A DNA stretch of 39,331 bases from Burkholderiales bacterium UBA1834 (GTDB lineage Bacteria > Pseudomonadota > Gammaproteobacteria > Burkholderiales > Burkholderiaceae_C). The DNA is taken from contig DDJC01000070.1 in NCBI GenBank assembly GCA_002339015.1, positions 1 through 39,331 on the forward strand, written 5' to 3'. Position 1 is the stretch's first letter; the number at the start of each line of letters is the position of its first letter. The notes under the pieces were generated by a model, which searched no databases, was not told the DNA's origin, and saw nothing but the letters and a program-made list of their open reading frames with translations. This document shows, in pieces, positions 5,976-15,053 of this stretch. The position numbers were made by a program, and so were the translations under genes.

Positions 5976-7792
5976 CCGCGCGTCGGCAACCGCTGACCAA
6001 AATGACGCTGCAAACACTCTCTCAGCCGTGACAAGGTGATGGGCTTGGCGAGAAAGTCATCCATCCCCTGCGCCAGACAGCACGCCTTGTCCTCCGCCAT
6101 CGCATTGGCCGTCAGGGCGACGATAGGCATGGTGCATCCCAACTCACGCAAGCGCCGGGTGGCTTCCAGTCCGTCCATGCCGGGCATGCGGTAGTCCATC
6201 AGCACGATGTCAACAGGGTGGCGGCGCAGGTAGAGCAGGGCGGCTTCACCGCTTTCGACGGCATCGGCCTGGGCCTGCACGCCGCACAAGGCCTCGCAGG
6301 CCAGCATGCTGTTGACGGGGTCGTCTTCCACCACCAGCACGCGGGTGCCGGCCAGGTGGTCGGCGCGCACCGCCGTGGTGGACATGGTGCTGGCCACCTC
6401 GTGGGAGGCGGGCAGGGGCAGCACCACGCTCACGGTGGTGCCGCGTCCCAGGCTGCTCTGCAGCTGGAGCGTGCCGCCGGCCAGCGTGACGAGCTCGCGT
6501 GTGATGGTCAGGCCCAGGCCCACGCCGCCGTTGCGCCGGGTGCTGTCGTGCTCTACCTGATAGAAGGCATCGAACACCCGTTGCTGCGCCTCCTCGGACA
6601 GGCCCGTGCCGGTGTCGATCACGTCGAAGCGCACATCGTCGCCGTCCTGTTGGGTCACCTTCAGGCGCACCTCGCCGCGCTCGGTGAACTTGGCCGAATT
6701 GGCCAGCAGGTTGATCAGGATCTGGGACAGGCGCAGCGAATCACCCCGCCGCTGCAGCACCAGCGTGGGGGCGATGTCCAGCGCCAGAGCCAGCCCCTTG
6801 CGTTGCGTGATCGGGGCGACCGCCTCGATCGCGCGCCGGCAGGTGGTGACCAGGTCCATGGGCTCGTGGACCATGGTCATCTTGCCGGCTTCGATGCGTG
6901 ACAAGTCCAGGACCTGGTCGATCAGGGCCAGCAGGTGCTTGCCGCTGCTCTGGATGGTGGACACCAGGCGGGCATTGCGCTCTGCCGAGGTCTGGGCATC
7001 GCCCTGATCGGCCAGCAGGTCCGCCGACATCAGCATGGCATGCAGCGGAGTGCGCAGCTCGTGGCTCATCACGGCCAGGAACTGGCTCTTGGCGCGAGAG
7101 GCAGCCTCGGCGGCATCCCGTGCTTCCGCCAGGGTGGTGGTGCGTTCGTCCAGCCAGCGCTCCAGGGCCTTGCGGGCATCGGCGGGTCCCGCAGGGCCGC
7201 CGGTGGCCAGCACCTGCATCACACCGTGCCGCAGGCGGGACACGCTCATCAGGCTCATCAGCATGGCCAGTTCGACCAGCAGCGCGTTGAGCATCAGCGG
7301 CGCGAACGCCTCATCCCAACGCTGCGCCGGCATGTACCACCGTGCCACCAGCGGCGGTATGGACACCACCGTCGCCAGCGCCACCGACCACAGCAAGGCT
7401 TCGCGCTGTGGCCAGGTCATGTGCAGCAGCAGGGTGATCAGGATGGTCCACAGGTAAGTGGACGCCATCCAGTAAGTGCTGATCTGCTGGGGGGCAAACA
7501 CGCTCAGGTGCACCACGCCGCTCACGAAGTACAGCTGCAGGCAGCCCACGGCCAGGCGCTGGGTGGTGACCAGGGTTTCCGGGCGGCGCCGCAGCCGCAG
7601 GAACAGCCACAGCAGGGCCAGCGCCAGGAAGGGCTGCACCCAGCGGTCCAGGCTGGTGGTGGCCTTGGTGAGCGATTCGATGGCGTAGACCACCATGGTG
7701 GCCGCCGCTCCAATGCCCAGTACGGCCAGGCTGGTCTTGCGCTCCAGCATGGCGATGACGGGTGCGTCGCTGCCCTGTTCTTGTGTCGTCAT
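5972..7792 (-). CDS. Hybrid sensor histidine kinase/response regulator
   Basis: This membrane-bound sensor kinase has its own receiver domain. The 606-residue product has about six hydrophobic segments between residues 22 and 184 and no obvious periplasmic sensor domain. A HisKA domain follows with His 244 (VMSHELRTPLH), then an ATPase domain (N-box about 358-370, DTGTGLS 393-399, GGVGLGLTI 422-430) and a C-terminal receiver (acidic pair 490-491, Asp 533, Lys 583). The signal is unknown. The start at 7790-7792 is chosen by protein shape. A TTG at 7865-7867 would add 25 residues but would place the 7834-7854 inverted repeat inside the gene. The stop codon sits on the sequence seam, yet the receiver domain looks complete. 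Confidence 0.88.
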   Translation of the reverse strand: MTTQEQGSDAPVIAMLERKTSLAVLGIGAAATMVVYAIESLTKATTSLDRWVQPFLALALLWLFLRLRRRPETLVTTQRLAVGCLQLYFVSGVVHLSVFAPQQISTYWMASTYLWTILITLLLHMTWPQREALLWSVALATVVSIPPLVARWYMPAQRWDEAFAPLMLNALLVELAMLMSLMSVSRLRHGVMQVLATGGPAGPADARKALERWLDERTTTLAEARDAAEAASRAKSQFLAVMSHELRTPLHAMLMSADLLADQGDAQTSAERNARLVSTIQSSGKHLLALIDQVLDLSRIEAGKMTMVHEPMDLVTTCRRAIEAVAPITQRKGLALALDIAPTLVLQRRGDSLRLSQILINLLANSAKFTERGEVRLKVTQQDGDDVRFDVIDTGTGLSEEAQQRVFDAFYQVEHDSTRRNGGVGLGLTITRELVTLAGGTLQLQSSLGRGTTVSVVLPLPASHEVASTMSTTAVRADHLAGTRVLVVEDDPVNSMLACEALCGVQAQADAVESGEAALLYLRRHPVDIVLMDYRMPGMDGLEATRRLRELGCTMPIVALTANAMAEDKACCLAQGMDDFLAKPITLSRLRECLQRHFGQRLPTRG

Positions 7793-7833
7793 TGACTTGG
7801 TTCTGTTGACGAACGGTTGCCCGTGGCGCCCGC

Positions 7834-7854
7834 CCGCAGATCTTGGATCTGCGG
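7834..7854. repeat. Perfect inverted repeat between divergent genes
   Basis: CCGCAGATC-TTG-GATCTGCGG has 9-base arms with a 3-base centre. It lies between the histidine kinase and the flavin monooxygenase starts and has no T-run on either side, so an operator is more likely than a terminator. No regulator gene is adjacent to name it. Confidence 0.6.
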
Positions 7855-7926
7855 ACTTTAGAGGCAATCATGACACGCGTCAGTCAGGCACAGCCCTTGA
7901 TATGGGGGCTGACAAGCGGGGCGCTC

Positions 7927-7932
7927 TAGAAT
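7927..7932 (+). promoter_or_regulatory. Possible -10 box of a leaderless transcript
   Basis: TAGAAT lies 8 bases before the ATG at 7941, and there is no Shine-Dalgarno sequence. If used, transcription would start at or within a few bases of the start codon. The -35 region is weak. Confidence 0.35.
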
Positions 7933-7940
7933 CCCTCACC

Positions 7941-9101
7941 ATGAAACCAGCTCTTTTCGACGTCTGTGTCAGCGGCAGTGGGGCGGTGGCCCGTGCGCTG
8001 GCCCTGGCGTTGTCCGTCCAGGGATGGCGGGTGGCGCTGGCCAGCGAGCCAGGCTCGCTGGCGCCCCGCGAGCACGACATCCGCACCTACGCACTCAATG
8101 CCCGGTCGATCAAGGTACTGGAGCGCCTGCGGATCTGGCCCTCCTTGAAACAGTTTGCGACACCTGTGCATGAAATGCGCGTCAAGGGTGACCGCGGCGG
8201 CGAGTTGCATTTTTCAGCCTGGCAGCAATGCGTGAGCGAACTGGCCTGGATCGTCGATGCCGGTGCCTTGGAGCGCCTGCTGGGCGATGCCATCCGCTAC
8301 GCGCCGCACGTCACGCAGGTGGATGCCGTGGATGGGCAGACGCCAGGCGTGAAGGCCGCCCTGCTGGCCGTGTGCGAAGGCAAGCACTCCAGCACCCGCG
8401 AAACGCTGGGTGCCTCGTTCGACCGCCAACCGTATGGGCATTGGGGTGTGGCTGCGCGCCTGCGTGCCGGCCGCCCCCATGCCGGTGTGGCCCGCCAGTG
8501 GTTCCGATCGCCCGATGTGCTGGCACTGCTGCCATTCCAGGATCCGGCGCCCGGTGCGTCCTATGGGCTGGTGTGGTCCATGCCACAGGCCAGCGCGCAG
8601 CAATGGCTGGCCGAACCCGCAGAGGTGTTCGAGGCCGGGCTGATGAAGGCCATCGCCGACAGCGATCCGGCCGGCGCGGCCCAGGTCGGTGAACTGCGGC
8701 TGCATGGCGCGCCCGCGGCCTGGCCGCTGGCGGTGGCCCAGGCCTCGCCCTGGAGCGGCCCCGGCTGGGTGCTGCTGGGCGATGCGGCTCACCAGGTTCA
8801 CCCGCTCGCAGGGCAGGGGCTCAATCTGGGGCTGGCGGATGTCGATGTACTGTCCAGTGTGCTGCGCGATGCGCGTGAACGTGAGCCCTGGCGCTCTGCG
8901 GGTGATGAGCGCCTGCTGCGCCGCTATGAGCGCGCCCGCTGGCTGCCCACCCGTGCCATGGCGGGCCTGACCGACGGGCTGCTGCATCTTTTCGAGACGG
9001 ATCAGGGCCTGGTGCGGGAACTCCGCAACACGGGGATGGGTCTGCTCAATCAATGGCGCCCCGTCAAGCGGTGGCTGGTCGGGCAGGCGCTCGACCGATG
9101 A
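7941..9101 (+). CDS. UbiH/UbiF-family FAD-dependent monooxygenase
   Basis: This family hydroxylates aromatic rings, for example in ubiquinone synthesis. The 386-residue product has an N-terminal Rossmann fold and the clear second FAD motif GDAAHQVHPLAGQGLNLGLAD (280-300). Two other motifs are weakened. The dinucleotide-binding turn reads GSGAVA where GGGPVG is usual, and the central DG motif reads CEGKHSSTRETLG (145-157), with Glu for Asp. It may therefore be a diverged paralogue and not a main ubiquinone hydroxylase. The substrate is not known. The next gene, dsbC-like, starts 11 bases after its stop. The start lacks a ribosome site. Confidence 0.82.
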   Translation: MKPALFDVCVSGSGAVARALALALSVQGWRVALASEPGSLAPREHDIRTYALNARSIKVLERLRIWPSLKQFATPVHEMRVKGDRGGELHFSAWQQCVSELAWIVDAGALERLLGDAIRYAPHVTQVDAVDGQTPGVKAALLAVCEGKHSSTRETLGASFDRQPYGHWGVAARLRAGRPHAGVARQWFRSPDVLALLPFQDPAPGASYGLVWSMPQASAQQWLAEPAEVFEAGLMKAIADSDPAGAAQVGELRLHGAPAAWPLAVAQASPWSGPGWVLLGDAAHQVHPLAGQGLNLGLADVDVLSSVLRDAREREPWRSAGDERLLRRYERARWLPTRAMAGLTDGLLHLFETDQGLVRELRNTGMGLLNQWRPVKRWLVGQALDR

Positions 9102-9112
9102 CAGGAGACAAC

Positions 9113-9880
9113 ATGCAAGTTTTCAAGCGCCCGGTGCGGCGCGCACTGGTCGTGATGGCCACGGCGTTCGCGGCCTCGGTGATGGCCCTTCCCGCCATGG
9201 CGCAAAGCAGTCTGCCGCAGGCACAGCAAGCCGCGCTCAAGCAGAAGCTGGCGCAGCGGCTGTCCACCATGCCGCCGATCGACGAGCTGCGGCCTGCGCC
9301 GCTGGCTGGCCTGATCGAAGTACGCGCAGGCGAGCACCTGTTCTATACAGATGCCAAGGGTGATTACCTCATCGATGGCAACCTGATCGAGACCCAGTCG
9401 CGGCGCAACCTGACGCAAGAGCGCCTGGACGACATCAACCGTGTCGATTTCGCGACCCTGCCGCTCAAGGACGCTGTGGTCTGGAAAAACGGCAATGGCC
9501 AGCGCAAGCTGGTGGTGTTCGCCGATCCGAACTGCGGTTATTGCAAGCACCTGGAAAAGTCGCTGCAGGACGTCAAGGACGTGACCGTCTACACCTTCGT
9601 GATCCCCATCCTGGGTGATGACTCGAAGGCCAAGACCGAGAACATCTGGTGCATGAAGGACCGCACCCAGGCCTGGCGCAACTGGATGCTCGACGGCCAG
9701 GCACCGCCCAAGGCCTTTGGCATGTGCGCTTCGCCCACGCAGCGCAATCTGGCCCTGGCGCAGCGTTTGCGCGTCAATGGGACACCGGCCATGTTCTTCG
9801 AAGATGGCAGCCGTCTGGCGTCTGCCGTGCCAGCCAGCGTCGTCGAGCAACGTCTGGCCAAGGCGGCCAAGGGCAACTGA
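9113..9880 (+). CDS. dsbC: DsbC-type thiol:disulfide interchange protein
   Basis: This is a periplasmic disulfide isomerase. The 255-residue product has a signal peptide ending near residue 30 (ALPAMA), an N-terminal dimerisation domain and a thioredoxin fold. The active site is CGYC (141-144) and the cis-proline loop is GTP (223-225). A second cysteine pair at 180 and 205 matches the structural disulfide of DsbC. The start has AGGAG 5 bases upstream. It is probably co-transcribed with the monooxygenase before it. Its stop is 4 bases from the stop of the convergent DUF3108 gene. DsbG is an alternative, but the CGYC site favours DsbC. Confidence 0.88.
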   Translation: MQVFKRPVRRALVVMATAFAASVMALPAMAQSSLPQAQQAALKQKLAQRLSTMPPIDELRPAPLAGLIEVRAGEHLFYTDAKGDYLIDGNLIETQSRRNLTQERLDDINRVDFATLPLKDAVVWKNGNGQRKLVVFADPNCGYCKHLEKSLQDVKDVTVYTFVIPILGDDSKAKTENIWCMKDRTQAWRNWMLDGQAPPKAFGMCASPTQRNLALAQRLRVNGTPAMFFEDGSRLASAVPASVVEQRLAKAAKGN

Positions 9881-9884
9881 TTCC

Positions 9885-11114
9885 CTACCTTTTGGCGGGC
9901 CGCGCATCCTCTGGTGAGGCGGCAGTGGCCTGTTGCGGCATCTTGTCCATTGTCATGTCCAGGTAGTTGGCTGCACCCTGGCGCAGCAGCATCCGGATAG
10001 GCAGGTACTGCAGGCTGGGCGCGACCCAGATCTCGGCCAGCAGTTCGTCGCGGGCCTTGTCCTTGTCCTTCTGGCTGGGCAAGGGGCGGGGCTTGAGCTT
10101 GAAGGTCTCGATCTTGCCCAGCGGGGTGTCCAGCATCTCGCGGGCCTCGATGTCGTAGGTGACGGTGTCCTGCTTGCGCGTCCAGGCCAGCGGCATGGAC
10201 AGCGTGCCGCCTACCTGCAGTGTCTCGGGCTTGAGCAGTGCCATGTAGGCCAGTTGGATGTAGTGGCTGGCCGGGTCCTGCACCATCGGCAGCTTGGGCA
10301 CACGCTGACCATCCGACAGCTCCACCTCGTGGGGGTGGAAGGTCACCAGCCGGGGTTTGCCTGAGCTGATGAGCAGCTTGTTGATGGATTCGAAGCGGTG
10401 AGGCTCCAGCCCTTCGGGCGTGATCTCGCCTTCGCTGGTCCAGCGCTGCGAGCCCAGCGGGGCGAAGCTGGGGCCAACGGAGGCATCCACGCGCACCTGG
10501 TAGCGCATGCCCTGACGCACCCATTCCACCTGAGCCTGGCCGTAGATCGGCCCGCGGATGTAGCCCTCGGCCTTGAAGGTGACGCGTGTGGCCAGGGGCC
10601 ACTCGAAGGGCTCAGCTTCGCTGGCGGCGGTCTCTGGTGCTTCGGCCACTGCCATGGAGGCGCTGGCTGCCGAGGCGGGTGTGGATGCAGCATCGGACGT
10701 GGGGGAAGCTTCGGCGAGCACTGGATCGCTGGCAGCTGGGCCGACGAGGCCGGACGCCGCGCTGGCGGTGGGCGAGGGCACGTCGATGGCCTCCTGATCG
10801 GAGGCCTCTTCAGGCGCCGAGGCCGGTTCCGATGCGGCCGATGCAACGGCGGCAGGTGCCGGGATGGCTGCAGGCTCCGGCACAAGCGGCACGGCTGGCG
10901 GTGCCACAACCGGTGGTGCACTCAGGCTCATGTCGGCCACCATCACCGCGTCCATGCGCTTGATCGAGGGCACGTCAGGCCCCATGGCTTCGAGCTGGCG
11001 CATCACACCCTGAGTGATCAGGGCGTGCCCCAGCAGCACGCCCACCACCAAGGCGGCGAGCGCAGCCTTGCGCCGCCATCGGCGTGAAGGCGGCGGGGCC
11101 TGCTCGGTGCTCAT
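9885..11114 (-). CDS. DUF3108 domain protein with an N-terminal membrane anchor
   Basis: The function is unknown. The 409-residue product has a basic N-terminus and one hydrophobic segment at about 18-36, followed by a long Ala/Ser/Pro/Glu-rich linker (about 60-165) and a globular C-terminal DUF3108 domain. The linker and anchor suggest that the C-terminal domain sits in the periplasm. DUF3108 proteins are common in Proteobacteria and often found by envelope genes, but no reaction is assigned. The M61 peptidase gene lies 18 bases upstream on the same strand, so the two are probably one unit. Confidence 0.78.
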   Translation of the reverse strand: MSTEQAPPPSRRWRRKAALAALVVGVLLGHALITQGVMRQLEAMGPDVPSIKRMDAVMVADMSLSAPPVVAPPAVPLVPEPAAIPAPAAVASAASEPASAPEEASDQEAIDVPSPTASAASGLVGPAASDPVLAEASPTSDAASTPASAASASMAVAEAPETAASEAEPFEWPLATRVTFKAEGYIRGPIYGQAQVEWVRQGMRYQVRVDASVGPSFAPLGSQRWTSEGEITPEGLEPHRFESINKLLISSGKPRLVTFHPHEVELSDGQRVPKLPMVQDPASHYIQLAYMALLKPETLQVGGTLSMPLAWTRKQDTVTYDIEAREMLDTPLGKIETFKLKPRPLPSQKDKDKARDELLAEIWVAPSLQYLPIRMLLRQGAANYLDMTMDKMPQQATAASPEDARPAKR

Positions 11115-11132
11115 GGCAAGGTCAAGGCAAGG

Positions 11133-12905
11133 TCAACGGTTCAGCCAGGCCTTGCCGCGCAGCTCGGCGCTGACCGAGGGGGCGCTGGCCAGGCTCAACG
11201 CGATCACCTGTCCGCAGTCCGACGCCTTGGCAGCGGGCAGTGTGAGGGTCTGCAACTGCTGGTCCCGGCAGATCAGCAACGATTGCGTGCGCTCGGGGCG
11301 ACGCCATTGCGTGAGGTCGTCGATGCGGCGCAGGCGCCAGTTGTCCAGCGCGATGAGTTCGTCACCTGCGCTGATGCCGGCGGCTTCCGCCGCGCTCCCA
11401 TGCATCACGGCCTGGGCCTTGAGGCTGCCGGAGGCTTCCTGCACCCGCACGCCCAGTTGCTGCGCCACAGGGCCCTTGCGGGAGGTCCATTGCACACCGA
11501 ACTCTTCCAGCAAGGTCTGCAGGGGCAGGTCGTCGGTGCCGTGCACCCACATGGTCAACTGGGTGCGCCAGTCGGGCGCATGCCGCGGCGGGGCGGAGGC
11601 CTCGGCAGTCAGCGCGGTGACGACGTCGTCTTCGGTGATGGGGCGCTGCAAGGCCCACAGGCGCAGCATCACACCGTCCAGGCTGGGCTGGCGGCCATCG
11701 GGGCGAGCCGGGCCCAGCCGCAGCGAGAGGTCCAGTGCCAGCGCCACCAGCGAGCCCTTGGTGTAGTAGCTCACTGTGGCATTGGCAGTGTTCTCGTCGG
11801 GGCGGTAGTAGCGCGTCCAGGCATCGAAGCTGGCCTGCGCGACGCTCTGCACCTGGCGCCCCGGGGTGGCCAGCACCTGGTTGAGTGGCTTGGTCAGCAG
11901 GCGCAGGTAGTGGGCGGCATCGATGCGCTGGGTGCGCAGCAGGAACTGGTCGTCGTAGTACGACGTGAAACCCTCGAAGAACCACAGCATGCGCGTGTAG
12001 TTCTCGCGGGTGTAGTCATAGGGTGCGAACTCGCTGGGCTTGAGCCGCTTGACGTTCCAGGTGTGGAAGTACTCGTGGCTGATCAGGCCCAGCAGGGTGG
12101 TGTAGGCCTCGCTGGGGGCGGGCTCCTGGCCGCGGCGGGGGATGTCGCGGCGCGAACAGATCAGGGCGGTGCTTTCGCGGTGTTCAAGACCGCCATAGCC
12201 GTCCTCCACCACGTTGAGCAGGAACACGTAGCGATCGAAGGCGGGTTTGCGTCGGCCATGCCAGAAGGCGATCTGCGCCTCGCACAGGCGCTGCGTGTCG
12301 GCCATCAGGCGGTCCAGGTCCGCATCATCGGCCGCGCCGGTCACGATGAGTTCGTGCGGGATGCCGCGTGCCTTGAACTGGCCGCGCCAGAAGCGGCCAA
12401 GCTCAACCGGGTGGTCCACCAGCTCGTCGTAGCTGGCGGCCTCGTACCAGCCTTGCCCTTGAGCATCGACTTGGCTTGGTTGGAGTGCCGTGGCCACGGC
12501 CCAGCCCTTGGGCAAACCGCTGATGCGCACCCGGTGAGGGGCCTCGTCATGCCCTTCGACACGCAGGAACACGCTGGTGCCGTTGAAAAAGCCGCGTCGC
12601 GCATCGAGGAAGGCGGCCCGCACCGAGGTGTCGTTGGCGTAGACCTCGTAGCGCGCGGTGATGGCACCGCGTCCAGGGGCGTCGACCACCCAGGTGGTCT
12701 TGTCTTCCTGCAGGATGCGGCATGGTGCTTTGCCTTGTGTGGCCTGCAGATTCATCAGGTGACGGGCGAACTCGCGCACCAGGTAGCTGCCCGGAATCCA
12801 CACCGGCAGGCTCAGCCGCACAGGGCCTTCGGATCGGGGCAGCTTCAGCGTGACGGCATAGCGGTGCGCGTGGACTTGGGCGGGTTCGATGAAGTAGTCG
12901 ATCAT
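11133..12905 (-). CDS. M61-family metallopeptidase with C-terminal PDZ domain
   Basis: This is a zinc peptidase of the glycyl-aminopeptidase type. The 590-residue product has an N-terminal beta domain, the motif GGLEH (238-242), the zinc site HEYFH (277-281) with Glu 311 (WFFEGFTSYY) as the likely third ligand, a helical region and a PDZ-like domain near 480-560. No signal peptide is seen, so it probably acts in the cytoplasm. Substrates are not known for this branch. It forms a tight minus-strand pair with the DUF3108 gene. Confidence 0.88.
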   Translation of the reverse strand: MIDYFIEPAQVHAHRYAVTLKLPRSEGPVRLSLPVWIPGSYLVREFARHLMNLQATQGKAPCRILQEDKTTWVVDAPGRGAITARYEVYANDTSVRAAFLDARRGFFNGTSVFLRVEGHDEAPHRVRISGLPKGWAVATALQPSQVDAQGQGWYEAASYDELVDHPVELGRFWRGQFKARGIPHELIVTGAADDADLDRLMADTQRLCEAQIAFWHGRRKPAFDRYVFLLNVVEDGYGGLEHRESTALICSRRDIPRRGQEPAPSEAYTTLLGLISHEYFHTWNVKRLKPSEFAPYDYTRENYTRMLWFFEGFTSYYDDQFLLRTQRIDAAHYLRLLTKPLNQVLATPGRQVQSVAQASFDAWTRYYRPDENTANATVSYYTKGSLVALALDLSLRLGPARPDGRQPSLDGVMLRLWALQRPITEDDVVTALTAEASAPPRHAPDWRTQLTMWVHGTDDLPLQTLLEEFGVQWTSRKGPVAQQLGVRVQEASGSLKAQAVMHGSAAEAAGISAGDELIALDNWRLRRIDDLTQWRRPERTQSLLICRDQQLQTLTLPAAKASDCGQVIALSLASAPSVSAELRGKAWLNR

Positions 12906-12938
12906 GCGTGGTCAGGCGTGCGGGGATGGTCAGACGGA

Positions 12939-13427
12939 CTAGAGTTGGGCGGCGGCCAGGAAGCAGCTCAGGCTGGCCACGACCGTCAGGCGAAAGCGCA
13001 GCGTCAGCCAACCGCCTGCTCCCAGCAGCGGGTACAGGCGCCGGTCGATCAGGTAGCCGGCGATCAACAGCGCGCCCAGCACGACCAGGCCGGCGTGGGG
13101 AGGCATGCTCACGGCGATCCATGCCGTCATCAGGCGGATCAGCCCGGTCCACAGCGTGCGCTGGACGAGTTCGTGATCGGCGTCTTCAGTGCGAACCCGC
13201 ACTGCCAGGCCCCAGGGCAGGCCGCCCAGGAAAGCGATCACCATGGCCGCATAGCTGGTCAGTGCACCGACCAGGAAGACGAAGGGCTCGGGCGGCACGC
13301 GCCCCGACAGCAGCCAGATGAAGACGGCGCCCGCGACGAAAGGCAGCAGGCTCGCGTGGCCCAGTTGCCGGGCAAGGCGGCCGGGCGGGGTGTGCGAGGT
13401 CGAAGCGTCGAGTGAAAGCGGGCTCAC
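12939..13427 (-). CDS. DUF3429 integral membrane protein
   Basis: This is a small membrane protein of unknown function. About five hydrophobic segments cover most of the 162 residues, including the PFVAGAVFIWLL and SYAAMVIAFLGGLPWGLA regions. The start is uncertain. A GTG at 13425-13427 is used here; the frame is open to a TTG at 13485-13487, and neither has a clear ribosome site. It lies 33 bases upstream of the M61 gene on the same strand. Confidence 0.65.
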   Translation of the reverse strand: MSPLSLDASTSHTPPGRLARQLGHASLLPFVAGAVFIWLLSGRVPPEPFVFLVGALTSYAAMVIAFLGGLPWGLAVRVRTEDADHELVQRTLWTGLIRLMTAWIAVSMPPHAGLVVLGALLIAGYLIDRRLYPLLGAGGWLTLRFRLTVVASLSCFLAAAQL

Positions 13428-13520
13428 GGTGCAGTCGGGAAAGAAGTGGGCGAAGGCGACAGGCTGGGCCTTCACCGATTGTGGCAAGAATGGCGTGCCG
13501 CAGGGGCGGCAAGGCCTGGC

Positions 13521-14321
13521 TCAGGCGGCCAGCCACGCAAATATGGCCGGGATGTGGTCTGGCAGGGACAGGTTCTGGCGGCGCCAGTCAGACGCGGGCA
13601 GCGTGCGGCACCAGCCGGCCTCCAGTGTGAGACCGCAGGCGATGGTCAGCAGGGTCTGAGGGCTCAGGGTCTGGACCAGCGCCTGCGCGAGCGCCGCATT
13701 GCGATACGGCGTTTCGATCACCAGTTGCGTCTGCTGCAACTTGCGCGAGGTCTGTTCCAGGTCGCGGATACGCTGGGTGCGAGCCGCGCCATCGGTGGGC
13801 AGGTAGCCGACGAAGGCGAAGCTCTGCCCGTTGAGCCCGCTGCCGGCCAGGGCCAGCACCAGGGAGCTGGGCCCCGAGATGGGCACCACGGCAATGCCCG
13901 CGCGATGGGCGGCCAGCACCAGTCCGGCGCCCGGATCGGCCACGCCGGGCAGGCCGGCTTCGGAGATCAGGCCCAGGTCATGCCCGGCCAGAGCGGGGGC
14001 AAGCAAGTTGTTCCACACGGCGGGCGCGGTGGGCGTTTGCGTCCCGCCGCCTTTGGGTGGGCGGGGCAGCACCTCGATGTGCTGCTGCTGCAAGGGTGTC
14101 TGCAGTGGCGTGACGGCGTCCACGCGCTTGAGGAAGGCGCGGGTGGTTTTGGCGTTTTCGGTTACCCAGTGCTGCAGTCGGGCTGCAACCTGCAGCGCGC
14201 CCAGTGGCAGCACGGCCTGCAGGTCCGGTAGAGGTTGGCCTTCGGGCACGCTGCCCAGGTCCAGGGTATTGGGGATCAGCAGCAGACGCCCCTGGGTGGG
14301 GCGGTCGGTCAAGGCGGTCAT
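13521..14321 (-). CDS. Tetrapyrrole-methylase-family SAM methyltransferase (RsmI-like)
   Basis: This protein belongs to the same fold family as RsmI, which methylates 16S rRNA, but it is a separate branch often found beside maf in Burkholderiales. The 266-residue product has the family motif EAGLPGVADPG in the middle and the GPSSLVLALAGSGL segment after it. The target is unknown, so I do not call it rsmI. It follows the Maf gene on the same strand with a 48-base gap. Confidence 0.78.
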   Translation of the reverse strand: MTALTDRPTQGRLLLIPNTLDLGSVPEGQPLPDLQAVLPLGALQVAARLQHWVTENAKTTRAFLKRVDAVTPLQTPLQQQHIEVLPRPPKGGGTQTPTAPAVWNNLLAPALAGHDLGLISEAGLPGVADPGAGLVLAAHRAGIAVVPISGPSSLVLALAGSGLNGQSFAFVGYLPTDGAARTQRIRDLEQTSRKLQQTQLVIETPYRNAALAQALVQTLSPQTLLTIACGLTLEAGWCRTLPASDWRRQNLSLPDHIPAIFAWLAA

Positions 14322-14369
14322 GGTGATGTCTGAGGGGCGGGGAGAGGCAAGGGCGGGGGCAGGCTTGTT

Positions 14370-14993
14370 TCAGGCGTGGGCGCGCGTATGGCGCAGCACA
14401 TCCAGCCCGGCCAGGCGCAGCAGGCGGGTCACCGAGATCAAGGGCAGGCCGATCAGCGCGGTGGGGTCGTCTGATTCGATGCGCTCGATCAGCGTGATGC
14501 CCAGGCCCTCGACCTTCGCGCTGCCGGCACAGTCGTAGGGCTGTTCCAGGCGCAGGTAGGACTCGATCTCATCGTCGCGCAAAGTGCGCATGCGCACCTT
14601 CACTGTGTCCAGGGCCTGCCAGTGTTCCTGTGTCTGCGGGCGCACGATGGTGACGGCCGTGTGGAAGGCCACCGTGCGGCCGCTCATCGAGCGCAACTGG
14701 GCCTGGGCGCCTTCGTGCGAGCCTGGTTTGCCCAGCGGGTGCCCGTCCAGATCGGCCACCTGGTCGGAGCCGATCACGATCTCGTCCCGATCACCAGCCT
14801 GGGCGGCCACCGCGAACGCCTTGGCATGGGCCAGGCGCGTGGCCAGCAAGATGGGCTCTTCGCCGGGTTGCGGCGTTTCATCGACCTCCGGGGCGCGAAC
14901 CTCGAAGGGCAGGCCCAGGCGCTCCAGCAACTCCCGCCGGTAGCGGGATGTCGAGCCAAGCACCAGGGTGGGCGGGGTTGTCTGATCGCTCAT
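14370..14993 (-). CDS. Maf-family nucleotide pyrophosphatase, YceF type
   Basis: YceF-type Maf proteins hydrolyse 7-methyl-GTP and similar modified nucleotides to monophosphates. The 207-residue product carries STSRYRR (14-20), APEVDE (34-39), the catalytic GSDQV (75-79, Asp 77) and GLPLISV near the C-terminus. It lines up well with E. coli YceF. It is divergent from the DUF177 gene, with 60 bases between them. The maf-yceD-rpmF-plsX-fab order is typical of many Proteobacteria. Confidence 0.9.
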   Translation of the reverse strand: MSDQTTPPTLVLGSTSRYRRELLERLGLPFEVRAPEVDETPQPGEEPILLATRLAHAKAFAVAAQAGDRDEIVIGSDQVADLDGHPLGKPGSHEGAQAQLRSMSGRTVAFHTAVTIVRPQTQEHWQALDTVKVRMRTLRDDEIESYLRLEQPYDCAGSAKVEGLGITLIERIESDDPTALIGLPLISVTRLLRLAGLDVLRHTRAHA

Positions 14994-15040
14994 GCCCCTA
15001 TTGTCCCCGAGCGGCGCGTGGCCGCAGGCGGCTTCCAGCC

Positions 15041-15046
15041 TACACT
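15041..15046 (+). promoter_or_regulatory. Possible -10 box of a leaderless transcript
   Basis: TACACT ends 7 bases before the ATG of the DUF177 gene, which has no Shine-Dalgarno sequence. The layout is the same as at 7927-7932. The -35 region is weak. Confidence 0.35.
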
Positions 15047-15053
15047 TTCATGC

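Noticed and set aside
11283..13415. Very long plus-strand reading frame (710 residues)
   Set aside because: It is a shadow of the M61 peptidase and DUF3429 genes in G+C-rich DNA. The product is His/Gln/Ala-rich with no domain.
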